Below, piece after piece: positions 22,628 to 33,074 of a stretch of 64,000 nt of DNA. Positions within the stretch are counted from its first letter, which is position 1. Each line of letters begins with the position of its first letter. The stretch spans positions 1 to 64,000 of the forward strand of contig CAUJIV010000022.1 in NCBI GenBank assembly GCA_963205435.1, in the 5' to 3' direction. The notes below the pieces were generated by a model, which worked only from the letters and a program-made list of their open reading frames with translations, was not told the origin of the DNA and made no database searches. The DNA comes from Pseudomonadota bacterium. Lineage in GTDB: Bacteria; Pseudomonadota; Gammaproteobacteria; Burkholderiales; Rhodocyclaceae. Both the position numbers and the translations under genes were made by a program.

Positions 22628-23397
22628 TCCGCAAGGTGCCACCAGGTGATGGCGCCGCCGTCGGCGACATAGCCGGCGAAGAAAGTCACGGTGACGACAT
22701 GCACCAGCACGCCGAACAGGAAAATCCAGCCAAGCGCCATGTGCAGGGGACGCCACCAGGCCTGGGTCGGCGGCACGGCGGCACGAACGCCGAGCAGCCG
22801 CGCCTCCTGCCGCGCCAGGCGGCGGTAGCGCAGGGCAAGCCGCGGGCTGCGCAGGAAGTGTGGCAGGTCGGCCGAAAACGTCGCCTCATCGGCATCGGGC
22901 GCCAGGCGCGCCAGCAGGGCGCGTTTCTGCCCGATCAGTTCGCGCAACTGCTGGCGTACCGCCGGGTCGGGCGCGGCGAAGCCCGGCGCCTTCCTGCCGA
23001 AGGTGGCGGACATGCGCCGCGAGCCGCGCAGCCGGGCCCAGACGCCGAGGATGACGATGGCGAGGAGCGCCAGCAGCAGCAGGGCAGGCGGGCGGCGCAG
23101 ATAGCCGCCGGAATGCACGGCGATCAGCACCAGGCCGGCGAGCGAGCACAGGACATGGGCGTTGAAACCGCTGCGCGGGCTGGCGCCGCCAGTGCGCTTG
23201 TACAGCGAGTAGAACATCGGCACCAGCAACAGGGCGAAACCGGCGACACCGGCCAGATACAGTTCCGGGCTGCCTGGCTCGCGCCAGGCCGGCGGCAGCC
23301 AGGCGCGCAGCAGGAACCACAGCGCCGTCAAGGCGACAGTGGCGCCGACCGCCAACTGCAGGCGGCTGTCCGAAAGATCAGAAACGGCTCGCGCCAT
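22621..23397 (-). CDS. Predicted bis-heme b transmembrane protein (ferric-reductase-like), partner of the molybdoenzyme
   Basis: About 6 hydrophobic segments with two H-X13-H pairs (HVLCSLAGLVLIAVH, HMALGWIFLFGVLVH); overlaps the start of the molybdoenzyme gene. Confidence 0.7.
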   Translation of the reverse strand: MARAVSDLSDSRLQLAVGATVALTALWFLLRAWLPPAWREPGSPELYLAGVAGFALLLVPMFYSLYKRTGGASPRSGFNAHVLCSLAGLVLIAVHSGGYLRRPPALLLLALLAIVILGVWARLRGSRRMSATFGRKAPGFAAPDPAVRQQLRELIGQKRALLARLAPDADEATFSADLPHFLRSPRLALRYRRLARQEARLLGVRAAVPPTQAWWRPLHMALGWIFLFGVLVHVVTVTFFAGYVADGGAITWWHLAEW

Positions 23398-23621
23398 GGC
23401 TGTTTGGCAAGGCAGGAACTGGGCGGGACATGGCGCTATGAGGGCCGCTTTTGCGATGCGGCACCGCTCGGCGCGAGGCATTCACATCGACTTGATTGGA
23501 CGCCCGGCCAACGCAAGCGCGCCGGGAAGTATTGTCGGCATTCTATCAAACGAAGCTTGCCATTTGAAACGACTTGACCGGCGGCAACCGAAGGAACCTG
23601 GCCCGACAAGAGAGCGACGGT

Positions 23622-24971
23622 TCAAGCCGCGGCGATGCCTTCAATCCGCGGCATGAGGCCCGCCTTGCCCGGTCGGCACTGCCATTCGCTATCGATGCCG
23701 ATACCTGCCACCCAGACCAATTCTTCGCCGCACCACAACAGCGGCAGTCGCCCGCGCGCCCAGGGCGGGATCGCCTGTTCCTGCAGCAGTTTCTTCAGCG
23801 ACCTGCGCGGCCTGCGGAAATCGGGGCGTAAGCGCTCTCCTCCTCGGCGCGGCGCGATCCGGACCTTCTGGCCGGCCAGCCTGTCGAGGCCGATGCCGCG
23901 GCCCTCCACCCGCTCGAAATGCAGGTCGAGGCCGCCCCAGCAAACCCCCGCCTGGCCATGCCATTCCACTTCCTCGACCGGCGCCGCCGCGGTGACCAGC
24001 CAGAGCCGGTTTCGCCAGACATGCGCGGCGCGGTCGCCGAAGTCGAAGCGCGGCTGACTGTCGGGCGCGGCGTGAACGATCTGCCGCAGCATCTCCTCCA
24101 GGTAGGCGCTGTCGGGCAGCCGGACACCTTCGCGCCGCAGGACATGGCGCAGGAGGTTGCGGGCGCGCGCCGGCGCCAGGGCGGCAAGGCGGGAGACGAC
24201 GAGGCGGCCGTCTTCCATCGCCGCCTCGCTGTCGAGCCGCGCCAGGTCATCGAGCAGCGAGCCGGCTTCGGCAAAATGGGCGGCGGCGCGCGAGAGCACG
24301 GCATTGCAGCCCGGGAAACGACCCTCGAGCAGCGGCAGGATGCGGTGCCTGAGGAAATTGCGCGCATGCCGCGGATCGGCGTTGCTTTCATCCTCGATCC
24401 AGTCGAGGCCTTGCGCACGGGCGTGCGCCAGGATCGTCTCCCGCGGCAAATCGAGGAAGGGCCGCAGGATGCGCGGCCCGGCCGCGGGGTTGAAAGGACG
24501 GACCGTCGGCATGGCCGCCGCGCCGGCCACCCCGGCGCCGCGCAGCAGGTTCAGCAGCAGCGTCTCCGCCTGGTCGTCGCGATGGTGGGCAAGGACGAGG
24601 AACTCGGCCTCGCAGGCCGAGAACGCGGCGTAGCGCGCCCGCCGCGCGGCCGCCTCGAGGCCATCGGGATCGTCGCGGCGCACCGAGACCCGCCTCACCG
24701 TCAGCGGAATGCCGCGCGCGTGGCAGAGTTCCTCGCAAAAGGCCTGCCAGCGGTCGGCGTTGGGGCTCAGGCCGTGATGGACATGCAGCGCCGACAGCGC
24801 GCAGCCGAGTTCCTCGGCCAGCCCGTGCAGCAGATGAAGCAGAAGAACCGAATCGACTCCGCCGGACAGGGCGGCGACCAGGCGGTCGCCGGGCCGGACA
24901 TGCGCTTTCAGCTCCGCGACGGCGGCCGCCAGCGGATCAGCGGGCTGATTTCTGTTCCTTGTATTTCCCAT
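23622..24971 (-). CDS. tilS: tRNA(Ile)-lysidine synthetase
   Basis: [20 protein letters not shown]-loop, [20 protein letters not shown]. Confidence 0.95.
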   Translation of the reverse strand: MGNTRNRNQPADPLAAAVAELKAHVRPGDRLVAALSGGVDSVLLLHLLHGLAEELGCALSALHVHHGLSPNADRWQAFCEELCHARGIPLTVRRVSVRRDDPDGLEAAARRARYAAFSACEAEFLVLAHHRDDQAETLLLNLLRGAGVAGAAAMPTVRPFNPAAGPRILRPFLDLPRETILAHARAQGLDWIEDESNADPRHARNFLRHRILPLLEGRFPGCNAVLSRAAAHFAEAGSLLDDLARLDSEAAMEDGRLVVSRLAALAPARARNLLRHVLRREGVRLPDSAYLEEMLRQIVHAAPDSQPRFDFGDRAAHVWRNRLWLVTAAAPVEEVEWHGQAGVCWGGLDLHFERVEGRGIGLDRLAGQKVRIAPRRGGERLRPDFRRPRRSLKKLLQEQAIPPWARGRLPLLWCGEELVWVAGIGIDSEWQCRPGKAGLMPRIEGIAAA

Positions 24972-25908
24972 AGCCGAGCAGACGCTCGAAGCGCTGCTCG
25001 ATCAGCTCGGCCGGCGACAGGTCGGCGAGCTGGCGCAGAGCGTCCTGCAGCGCCTTCTTCATTGCCTGGGCGGTGGCGCGGTGGTCGCGGTGCGCCCCGC
25101 CCGGCGGCTCGTTGACGACGCGATCGACCAGACCGAGAGTCTTCAGGCGGGACGCCGTGATGCCCATGGTCTCCGCCGCGTCGGGCGCCTTCTCCGCGCT
25201 CTTCCACAGGATCGAGGCGCAACCCTCCGGCGAGATGACCGAATAGGTGGCGTACTGGAGCATGAGGACGGCGTCGCCGACGGCGATCGCCAGCGCGCCG
25301 CCCGAGCCGCCCTCGCCGATGATCGTGCAGATGATCGGCACCTTGAGCTCCGCCATGGCGTAGAGGTTGCGGCCGATCGCCTCGGACTGTCCCCGCTCCT
25401 CGGCATCGATGCCCGGGTAGGCGCCCGGCGTGTCGATGAAGGTGAAGACCGGCAAGCCGAATTTCTCCGCCAGCTGCATCAGCCGCAGGGCCTTGCGATA
25501 GCCCTCCGGCCGCGGCATGCCGAAATTGCGATGGATCTTGTCCTTGGTGTCGCGGCCCTTCTGGTGGCCGATGACCATCACCGGCTGGCCGTTGAAGCGC
25601 GCCAGGCCGCCGACGATGGCATGGTCGTCGGCGAAGCCGCGGTCGCCGTGCAGCTCGTCGAAATCGCTGAAGATGTTCTGGATGTAGTCGAGCGTATAGG
25701 GCCGCTGCGGATGCCGGGCCACCTGGGCGATCTGCCAGGGCGTCAGCTTGGCGTAGATTTCCCGGGTCAGCGCCTGGCTCTTCGTCTCGAGGCGGCGGAT
25801 TTCCTCGGAGATATCCACGGCGGAATCGTCCTGCACATAGCGCAGCTCCTCGATCCTCGCTTCCAGCTCGGCGATCGGCTGCTCGAAATCCAGAAAAACC
25901 GTCTTCAT
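24937..25908 (-). CDS. accA: Acetyl-CoA carboxylase carboxyltransferase subunit alpha
   Basis: [22 protein letters not shown]..., [39 protein letters not shown]. Confidence 0.98.
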   Translation of the reverse strand: MKTVFLDFEQPIAELEARIEELRYVQDDSAVDISEEIRRLETKSQALTREIYAKLTPWQIAQVARHPQRPYTLDYIQNIFSDFDELHGDRGFADDHAIVGGLARFNGQPVMVIGHQKGRDTKDKIHRNFGMPRPEGYRKALRLMQLAEKFGLPVFTFIDTPGAYPGIDAEERGQSEAIGRNLYAMAELKVPIICTIIGEGGSGGALAIAVGDAVLMLQYATYSVISPEGCASILWKSAEKAPDAAETMGITASRLKTLGLVDRVVNEPPGGAHRDHRATAQAMKKALQDALRQLADLSPAELIEQRFERLLGYGKYKEQKSAR

Positions 25909-25940
25909 TCGCGTTGCTTGTCGGCCACAGTCGGCTGATT

Positions 25941-26564
25941 CTACTTGATTGGCTCCCAGCCGGCCTGCCAGACCTCGAGCGGCAGGATGAAGGGCGGCTC
26001 GCTGTTGTCGAGGAACCAGGAGTCCACGGCCCACAGGCGCGGCTCCTCGCCGACCACCGCGGAGTGGCCGCCTTCGGCGATCACCGCGGTGGTATGCGGC
26101 CAGCCGGCAAAGAACCAGCCGCGCGTCGCCGGTGCCTCGACATGGTGATGGCGCATCAGGCCGTAACCCTGCAACATCGCCAGATACGGCGTGGTGTTGG
26201 TCGACTCGTCGATGCAGTCCATCTGCCCCTCGCCGCCATTGAAGGTGCCGCCCTTGTCCTGCCAGGTCCCGATGGCCGCGCCGACCTGCCGCTCGATCAG
26301 CGCGATGGCGCGACGCAGCCTCTCGCGCTCCTCCGCGGCCGTCTTGGCAAGCGGAAAGAAGATCTCCCTGACTTGACGCCACTCTTCGGCCGACAGGCTG
26401 ACATGGCTGAGGCTGGTGCAGCCATTGCCGTGGCAGACGCTGAAGAGTTCCGGCTCGGGATCGCGCCGGATGTCGTCGCGGACGAAGACCTGCGCCGGCG
26501 CCGACGGACAGGCCAGCAAGGCCGTCAGCCCGCCCAGCGCCAGGCAAATGCGAATGATTGGCAT
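25941..26564 (-). CDS. Secreted/periplasmic protein of unknown function
   Basis: Signal peptide [25 protein letters not shown], mature part with VCHGNGC and conserved-looking [43 protein letters not shown]. Confidence 0.75.
   Translation of the reverse strand: MPIIRICLALGGLTALLACPSAPAQVFVRDDIRRDPEPELFSVCHGNGCTSLSHVSLSAEEWRQVREIFFPLAKTAAEERERLRRAIALIERQVGAAIGTWQDKGGTFNGGEGQMDCIDESTNTTPYLAMLQGYGLMRHHHVEAPATRGWFFAGWPHTTAVIAEGGHSAVVGEEPRLWAVDSWFLDNSEPPFILPLEVWQAGWEPIK
26549..26563. promoter_or_regulatory. Candidate Fur box (TGCGAAT-G-ATTGGCA)
   Basis: 7-1-7 near-palindrome matching TGATAAT-N-ATTATCA at 5/7 positions in each half; lies between the divergent fbpA-like gene and the secreted protein gene (overlaps the latter's start). 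Confidence 0.5.
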
Positions 26565-26618
26565 TTGTATATCGGTTTTGCTAGGATGCGGCATGCCCCC
26601 ACTTCGCGGAGTGTCTTC

Positions 26619-27635
26619 ATGCCCCTGATCAAGCCATCGATCCTCCTGTCCTTCCTCGTCCTCGCCTGGCCGGTGCGAGCGGAGGAACAGGTTCTCAATC
26701 TCTATTCGGCCCGCCATTATCAGACCGACGAGGCCCTGTACGCGAACTTTACCCGCCAGACCGGCATTCGCATCAACCGCATCGAGGGCAAGGAGGACGA
26801 GCTGCTCGAGCGCATCCGCAACGAGGGGGCCAACAGTCCGGCCGACGTGTTCATCACCGTCGATGCCGCGCGGCTGGCGCAGGCCGACGCCCTCGGGCTG
26901 TTCGCGCCGGTGAAATCGAAGCTGCTGCAGGAGCGCATCCCCGAGAACCTGCGGACGCCCGACTGGTTCGCCTTTTCCACCCGCGCGCGCGTCATCATCT
27001 ACAACAAGGCGATGGTCGACCCGGCCGACGTGCAGAATTACGAGGACCTGGCCAACCCGAAGCTGAAGGGCAAGGTCTGCGTGCGCTCGGGCGGCCATCC
27101 CTACAACCTCTCGCTCGGCTCGGCGCTGATCCAGCATCTGGGCGAGCAGAAGACCGAGGAATGGGCGAAGGGGCTGGTGGCGAATTTCGCCCGCGACCCG
27201 AAGGGCGGCGACACCGACCAGATCCGCTCGGTGGCGGCCGGCGAATGCGCCGTCTCGATTTCCAACACCTACTACGTCGTCCGCCTGATGCGCTCGGAGA
27301 AGGCCGCCGACAGGAAGGCCATGGACAGGATCGGCGTCGTCTGGCCGAACCAGAAGAGCTTCGGCACGCACATCAACATCTCCGGCGGCGGCATGCTGAA
27401 GACTGCGCCGCACAAGGAGGCGGCGGTGAAATTCCTCGAATACCTGGCGGGCGACGAGGCGCAGGCCTACTTCGCCGACGGCAACAACGAGTGGCCGGCC
27501 GCCAGGGGTGTCAAGGTGAGGAACCCGGCGCTCGAGGCGCTCGGCCAATTCAAGCCCGACGTGCTCAACGTCGGCCTGCTGGCGAAGAACACCGCCCTGG
27601 CGCAGAAGGTCTTCGACCGCGCCGGCTGGCGCTAG
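26619..27635 (+). CDS. fbpA: Iron(III) ABC transporter periplasmic binding protein (FbpA/FutA-like)
   Basis: Signal peptide, VLNLYSARHYQTDEALYANFTRQTGIRINRIEGKEDELLERI, SNTYYVVRLM. Confidence 0.92.
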   Translation: MPLIKPSILLSFLVLAWPVRAEEQVLNLYSARHYQTDEALYANFTRQTGIRINRIEGKEDELLERIRNEGANSPADVFITVDAARLAQADALGLFAPVKSKLLQERIPENLRTPDWFAFSTRARVIIYNKAMVDPADVQNYEDLANPKLKGKVCVRSGGHPYNLSLGSALIQHLGEQKTEEWAKGLVANFARDPKGGDTDQIRSVAAGECAVSISNTYYVVRLMRSEKAADRKAMDRIGVVWPNQKSFGTHINISGGGMLKTAPHKEAAVKFLEYLAGDEAQAYFADGNNEWPAARGVKVRNPALEALGQFKPDVLNVGLLAKNTALAQKVFDRAGWR

Positions 27636-27645
27636 TATCCGTCCT

Positions 27646-29364
27646 CTAGCCGGCCGCCGCGCGCACCGCGCCGCGGGCGATCTGGCGCGAGACGGCGATC
27701 AGCGGCAGGACGCCGACGCAGACGATGGCCAGCGCGGCGGTCGAGGCTTCGGCCAGCCGCTCGTCCATGGCCAGCACGTAGGCCTGCGTCGCCAGGGTGT
27801 CGAAATTGAAGGGCCGCATCACCAGCGTCGCCGGCAGTTCCTTCATCACGTCGACGAAGACCAGCAGGCCGGCGGTGAGCAGGCTGCCGCGCAGCAGCGG
27901 CAGGTGCACGCGCCTGAGCGCGGCGAGTTGGCCGTGGCCGAGGGAGCGCGCCGCGTCGTCCATGGCAGGCGTGACCTTGGCCAGGCCCGACTCCACGGTT
28001 TGCAGGGCCATCGAGAGAAAGCGCACGAGGTAGGCATAGATGAGGACGGAGATGCCGCCGGTGAGCAGCAGGCCGGGATTGCTTCCCGTCCAGCCGGCGA
28101 TGAGGCCGGCCAGCCAGTTGTCGAGGCGGGTGACCGGTATCAGCACGCCGACGGCGATGACCGTGCCGGGCACGGCATAGCCGAGGCTGACGATGCGGTT
28201 GAGCCAGTGCGGCCAGGCCGCGCGCGACAGCCGCGCCGAGTAGGCCAGCAGCGCCGCCAGGCCCATGCCGAGCAAGGCGCTGGCCGCGGCGAGGGTGAAG
28301 CTGTTGCCCGCCAGCCGCAGGAAGCGCGCGCCGAACTGGGCATCGCCTTCTGTCAATGCCATGTTCAGCAGCACGCCCGCCGGCAGCAGGAAACCGAGGA
28401 ACAGCGGCAGGGCGCAGGCCAGCATCGCCGCCGCGGCCGCCAGGTCGGGCAACCGGCGGCCCGGCGCCGGACGCCTGCGCCCGGTCGTGTCGTGGTAGCG
28501 CGCCCGCCCGCGGCTCGCCCGCTCGAGCAGCAGCACGGCCATGACGAAGCCGAGCAAGGCGACCGAGAGCTGCGCCGCGGCGGCATGGTTGCCGAGCGAG
28601 AACCAGGCGCGGTAGATGCCGGTGGTAAAGGTGGGCACGCCGAAGTAGGCGACGGTGCCGAAGTCCGCCAGGGTCTCCATCAACGCCAGCGCCGTGCCGG
28701 CCACCACCGCCGGACGCGCCAGCGGAAGGGTGATGCGCAAGAAACTTCCCCGGGCCGACAGGCCGAGCGTGCGGCCGGCCTCGAGCATGCCGCTGGCGCC
28801 TTCGATGAAGGCGGCGCGCGCCAGCAGATAGACATAGGGATAGAAGACGCAGGCGAACATGGCCGTCGCGCCTCCGGTCGAGCGCACGTCGGGGAACCAG
28901 TAGTCGCCCTTCTGCCAGCCGAAGGCCTCGCGCAGCCAGCTCTGAACCGGCCCGACGAACTGCAGCAGGTCGGTGTAGGTATAGGCCATGACATAGGCCG
29001 GCACGGCCAGCGGCAGCACCAGCGCCCACTCGAAGAAGCGCCGGCCGGGGAAGTCGTGCAAGGTCACCAGCCAGGCCGTGCCGACACCGATGACGATGAC
29101 GCCCGCGCCGACGCCGAGGCACAGCCACAGGGTATTGGCGACATAGTCGGGCAGCACCGTCGCGGCGAGATGCTGCCAGGTCGCCGCGGTGCCGCCGGCA
29201 AACAGGTAGGAGCCGACGCTGGCGATGGGAACCAGCGCCAGCAGGGCGATCAGGAAAGCCGCCAGAGCGAGCGCGCTCCAGTTGCCGCGGCGCAGGCGCG
29301 AGAGCGAAACGGATGGCAAGGCGAGGTCCAGGGTGGCCGTGCGCCGGCCGGTCGCCTGACGCAT
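27646..29364 (-). CDS. fbpB: Iron(III) ABC transporter permease (FbpB-like, two fused permease halves)
   Basis: MRQATGRRTATLDLALPSVSLSRLRRGNWSALALAAFLIALLALV..., two BPD_transp_1-like halves, about 12 TM. Confidence 0.9.
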   Translation of the reverse strand: MRQATGRRTATLDLALPSVSLSRLRRGNWSALALAAFLIALLALVPIASVGSYLFAGGTAATWQHLAATVLPDYVANTLWLCLGVGAGVIVIGVGTAWLVTLHDFPGRRFFEWALVLPLAVPAYVMAYTYTDLLQFVGPVQSWLREAFGWQKGDYWFPDVRSTGGATAMFACVFYPYVYLLARAAFIEGASGMLEAGRTLGLSARGSFLRITLPLARPAVVAGTALALMETLADFGTVAYFGVPTFTTGIYRAWFSLGNHAAAAQLSVALLGFVMAVLLLERASRGRARYHDTTGRRRPAPGRRLPDLAAAAAMLACALPLFLGFLLPAGVLLNMALTEGDAQFGARFLRLAGNSFTLAAASALLGMGLAALLAYSARLSRAAWPHWLNRIVSLGYAVPGTVIAVGVLIPVTRLDNWLAGLIAGWTGSNPGLLLTGGISVLIYAYLVRFLSMALQTVESGLAKVTPAMDDAARSLGHGQLAALRRVHLPLLRGSLLTAGLLVFVDVMKELPATLVMRPFNFDTLATQAYVLAMDERLAEASTAALAIVCVGVLPLIAVSRQIARGAVRAAAG

Positions 29365-29380
29365 AATGCGAATTGTAATC
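29362..29380. promoter_or_regulatory. Candidate Fur box (CATAATGCGAATTGTAATC)
   Basis: 13/19 matches to GATAATGATAATCATTATC by eye; sits at the divergent fbpB/fbpC starts. Confidence 0.5.
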
Positions 29381-29391
29381 GATTGCACGCC

Positions 29392-30456
29392 ATGCCCCTG
29401 CTCGAACTGCGCAACATATCGCACGCCTACGGCAGCCACGCCGTCGTCAGAAACCTCTCCTGCTCGCTGGAGCGCGGCGCGATCGGCTGCCTGCTCGGCC
29501 CCTCGGGCTGCGGCAAAACGACCGTGCTGCGCGCCATCGCCGGCTTCGAGGTCATTGCGCAAGGCGAGATCCGCCTCGACGGCAGGGTGATCAGCAGCCC
29601 GCTCGACCATGTGTCGCCCGAGCGCCGTCGCATCGGCATGGTCTTCCAGGACTACGCCCTGTTCCCGCATCTGACGGTGGCCGACAACGTCGGCTTCGGC
29701 CTGCGCAAGACGGCGACCGCGGCGCGGCAGGCGCGCGTCGAGGCGCTGCTCGCCACGGTCGGCCTGGCCGGCAGCGGCAGGAAATACCCGCACGAGCTCT
29801 CCGGCGGCCAGCAGCAGCGCGTGGCGCTGGCGCGAGCCCTGGCGCCGCAGCCGGACCTGCTGCTGCTCGACGAGCCCTTCTCCAATCTCGACGTGGATCT
29901 GCGCGAGCGCCTCTCGCACGAGGTGCGGGACATCCTCAAGCAGGCCGGCATCACGGCCATCCTGGTCACCCATGACCAGAACGAGGCGTTCGCCATGGCC
30001 GACGAGATCGGCATCATGAACGAGGGCCGCATCCAGCAATGGGACACGCCTTACAACCTCTACCACCAGCCGGCCAACCGCTTTGTCGCCGATTTCATCG
30101 GCCAGGGCGTTTTTGTCACCGGCGAGGTGCTGGGCCCGCGTCAAGTCCGCATCGAACTGGGCACGCTCAGCGGCGAGCTGCCGGCCGATTGCGTCGCGGC
30201 CTGCCAGCCGGACGGCAGCGGCTGCCGCGTGGCAGTCCTGCTGCGTCCCGACGACCTGGTGCACGACGACACGGCCGCCATGCGGGCCGAGATCGTTTCG
30301 CGCGCTTTTCGCGGCGCCGACTTCCTCTACACGCTGAAGCTGCCGAGCGGGCAGCGCGCCCTGTCGCTGGTGCCGAGCCACCACAACCATGCCATCGGCG
30401 AGAAGATCGGCATCCGCCTCGACGTCGATCACCTGATCGTTTTTCGCGAGGCATGA
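29392..30456 (+). CDS. fbpC: Iron(III) ABC transporter ATP-binding protein (FbpC-like)
   Basis: Walker [10 protein letters not shown], signature [33 protein letters not shown]-terminal TOBE-like region. Confidence 0.93.
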   Translation: MPLLELRNISHAYGSHAVVRNLSCSLERGAIGCLLGPSGCGKTTVLRAIAGFEVIAQGEIRLDGRVISSPLDHVSPERRRIGMVFQDYALFPHLTVADNVGFGLRKTATAARQARVEALLATVGLAGSGRKYPHELSGGQQQRVALARALAPQPDLLLLDEPFSNLDVDLRERLSHEVRDILKQAGITAILVTHDQNEAFAMADEIGIMNEGRIQQWDTPYNLYHQPANRFVADFIGQGVFVTGEVLGPRQVRIELGTLSGELPADCVAACQPDGSGCRVAVLLRPDDLVHDDTAAMRAEIVSRAFRGADFLYTLKLPSGQRALSLVPSHHNHAIGEKIGIRLDVDHLIVFREA

Positions 30457-31169
30457 TCCCCTGGCTCGAGGGCGATGCCCCCTTCCCGGCGCTGGAGCGG
30501 GCCCTGCGGCGGCCCAACGGCCTGCTCTGCGCCGGCGGCGACCTGTCGCCGCGGCGGCTGCTCGACGCCTACCGCCGCGGCATCTTTCCCTGGTTCTCGC
30601 CCGGCGAACCGATCCTCTGGTGGAGCCCCGACCCGCGCATGGTGCTGCTGCCGCGGGAGGTCAGGATCTCGCGCTCGCTGGCGCGCACGCTGCGGCAGGG
30701 CCGCTACCGGGTCACGCTCGACGCGGCCTTCGCCGAGGTGATCCGTCGCTGCAGTCTGCCGCGCCCGGGTCAGGACGGCAGCTGGATCACGCCGCAGATG
30801 GAGCAGGCCTACGTCCGCCTGCACGATTTCGGACACGCCCATTCGGTCGAGACCTGGATCGACGGCCGGCTCGCCGGCGGGCTGTACGGCGTCGCCATCG
30901 GCCGCGCCTTCTATGGCGAGTCGATGTTTGCTCGCGTCAGCGATGCCTCGAAGATCGCCCTCGCCCACCTGTCGCGCTACCTTGAACAGCGCGATTTCGC
31001 CGTGATAGATTGCCAGATGAAGACGGCGCACCTGGCGTCGCTCGGCGCCCGTGAAATCGGCCGCGGGGAACTGGCCGCGGGACTGGCGGTCTGGACGATC
31101 GAGGGCGACGGCCCCGGCCGCTGGCCGATGGACGCCGCCGCCCCCCTGTTTGCCGCGGATGCCGCATGA
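30453..31169 (+). CDS. aat: Leucyl/phenylalanyl-tRNA--protein transferase
   Basis: [55 protein letters not shown]. Confidence 0.97.
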   Translation: MIPWLEGDAPFPALERALRRPNGLLCAGGDLSPRRLLDAYRRGIFPWFSPGEPILWWSPDPRMVLLPREVRISRSLARTLRQGRYRVTLDAAFAEVIRRCSLPRPGQDGSWITPQMEQAYVRLHDFGHAHSVETWIDGRLAGGLYGVAIGRAFYGESMFARVSDASKIALAHLSRYLEQRDFAVIDCQMKTAHLASLGAREIGRGELAAGLAVWTIEGDGPGRWPMDAAAPLFAADAA

Positions 31170-31909
31170 GCCTGCTGAAAGACCTGCCCTTCCCGCTGCT
31201 GCAGTTCTATGCCACGGCGCCCTATGCCTGCTCCTACCTGCCCGATCGCATCGCCCGCTCGCAGGTCGCCACGCCGAGCCACCTGATCGACGCGCGCATC
31301 TACAGCGAGCTGGTGCGCGCCGGCTTCCGCCGCAGCGGCATGTTCACCTACCGGCCCTACTGCGACGCCTGTCGCGCCTGCGTGCCGGTGCGCATTCCCG
31401 TCGCGCGCTTCGCGCCCAGCCGCGCCCAGCGCCGCGCCGGCGCGCGCCACGCCGGGCTGGTGGCGCGCGAGCTGCCGCTCTCCTTCCGCGAGGAGCATTA
31501 CGCGCTCTACCAGCGCTACCAGTCCTCGCGCCATTGCGGCGGCGGCATGGACCAGGACAGCCGCGAGCAGTACTCCCACTTCCTGCTGCAAAGCCATGCG
31601 GACAGCCGCCTGGTCGAATTCCGCGACGGCGACACATTGCGCATGGCCTGCATCATCGATCTGCTCGACGACGGCCTGTCCTCCGTATACACCTTCTTCG
31701 AGCCCGAGGCGGCCGGCGCCAGCTACGGCACCTACTGCATCCTCTGGCAGCTGGAGCGCTGCCGCGATCTCGGCCTGCCCCACCTCTACCTCGGCTACTG
31801 GATCGGCGAGAGCCGCAAAATGGCCTACAAGGCGAACTTCCGTCCCATCGAGGGTCGCGTCGGCGGCAGCTGGCGCGAGCTGGAAGACGCCGACCTGGGA
31901 AAGGGCTGA
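31166..31909 (+). CDS. bpt: Aspartate/glutamate leucyltransferase (Bpt; ATE-family N-degron transferase)
   Basis: [26 protein letters not shown]; adjacent to aat. Confidence 0.93.
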   Translation: MSLLKDLPFPLLQFYATAPYACSYLPDRIARSQVATPSHLIDARIYSELVRAGFRRSGMFTYRPYCDACRACVPVRIPVARFAPSRAQRRAGARHAGLVARELPLSFREEHYALYQRYQSSRHCGGGMDQDSREQYSHFLLQSHADSRLVEFRDGDTLRMACIIDLLDDGLSSVYTFFEPEAAGASYGTYCILWQLERCRDLGLPHLYLGYWIGESRKMAYKANFRPIEGRVGGSWRELEDADLGKG

Positions 31910-31922
31910 CGGCCCGGAAGCG

Positions 31923-32945
31923 ATGCTCTACGACCTGGCCCGGCCGCTGCTTTTCGCCCTCGACGCCGAAACCGCCCACGACCTGGCGCTGGCCGGGCTG
32001 CGCGCCGCCCGCGCGCTGCGCCTGCCCGTCGCCTGCCCGCCGGGCGCGGCGCCGCCGGTGCGCGCGATGGGGCTGGAATTTCCCAATCGCATCGGCCTCG
32101 CCGCCGGGCTGGACAAGAACGGCGAATGCATCGACGGCCTGGCCGCGCTGGGCTTCGGCCACATCGAGGTCGGCACGGTGACGCCGCGGCCGCAGCCGGG
32201 CAATCCGCGGCCGCGCCTGTTCCGCCTGCCCGAGGGCCGCGCCCTGATCAACCGCATGGGCTTCAACAACGGCGGCGTCGATGCGCTGGTCGCCAATGTG
32301 CGGCGGGCCTCCTGGCGCGGCGTCCTCGGCATCAATATCGGCAAGAATTTCGACACGCCGATCGAGCGCGCCGCCGACGACTATCTCGCCTGCCTGCGCA
32401 AGGTCTACCCCCACGCCAGCTACGTGACGGTGAACGTCTCCTCGCCGAACACGCAAGGCCTGCGCCAGCTGCAGGCCGGCGCCGAGCTGGACGGGCTGCT
32501 GGCGGCCCTCAAGCGCGAGCAGTCGGCGCTGGCGCAGCGGCACGGCCGCCACGTGCCGCTGGCGCTGAAGGTGGCGCCGGACCTCGACGAGGCGCAGCTG
32601 TCGGCCCTCGCCGATGCCGTGCGCCGCCATCGCGTCGAAGCCGTCATCGCCACCAACACCACGGTGTCGCGCGAAGGCGTCGAGCACCTGCCGCACGCCG
32701 GCGAGGCCGGCGGTCTCTCGGGCGCACCCGTCTTCGCCCGCGCCACCGGCGTGCTCGGCGCGCTGGCGCGCCGCCTCGGCGGGGAGGTCACGCTGATCGG
32801 CGTCGGCGGCGTGCTGCGGGGCGCCGAGGCGCGCGCCAAGCTCGAGGCCGGCGCCAGCCTGGTGCAACTCTATACCGGCCTCATCTACCGCGGCCCCGCT
32901 CTCGTCGGCGAGGCCATCGCGGCGACGAGGGAGTTCGCCGAATGA
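31923..32945 (+). CDS. pyrD: Dihydroorotate dehydrogenase (quinone)
   Basis: [41 protein letters not shown]. Confidence 0.97.
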   Translation: MLYDLARPLLFALDAETAHDLALAGLRAARALRLPVACPPGAAPPVRAMGLEFPNRIGLAAGLDKNGECIDGLAALGFGHIEVGTVTPRPQPGNPRPRLFRLPEGRALINRMGFNNGGVDALVANVRRASWRGVLGINIGKNFDTPIERAADDYLACLRKVYPHASYVTVNVSSPNTQGLRQLQAGAELDGLLAALKREQSALAQRHGRHVPLALKVAPDLDEAQLSALADAVRRHRVEAVIATNTTVSREGVEHLPHAGEAGGLSGAPVFARATGVLGALARRLGGEVTLIGVGGVLRGAEARAKLEAGASLVQLYTGLIYRGPALVGEAIAATREFAE

Positions 32946-33049
32946 CGGCCTCACGGGCGGCGCCGCGCCCCGTATCGAGGCCGCCTTATCGATATCATAA
33001 GAAGCCATAATGCATGCGGGGTTGTCTGGCCTGTTGGCGCAAGTGATAA

Positions 33050-33060
33050 TTGGATACCAA
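33050..33060. promoter_or_regulatory. TTGG-ATA-CCAA inverted repeat just upstream of rsxA
   Basis: Perfect 4-3-4 repeat in an AT-rich patch 15 nt before the rsxA ATG. Confidence 0.3.
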
Positions 33061-33074
33061 ACAATTTTGCGGTC

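Noticed and set aside
20831-22672. 613-aa plus-strand ORF
   Set aside because: Antisense shadow of the molybdoenzyme gene.
27646-30432. 928-aa ORF containing FbpB
   Set aside because: Residues before MRQATGRR are antisense to fbpC; FbpB start set at 29364.
27904-30456. 850-aa ORF containing FbpC
   Set aside because: Its first ~500 residues are antisense to fbpB; FbpC starts at 29392.
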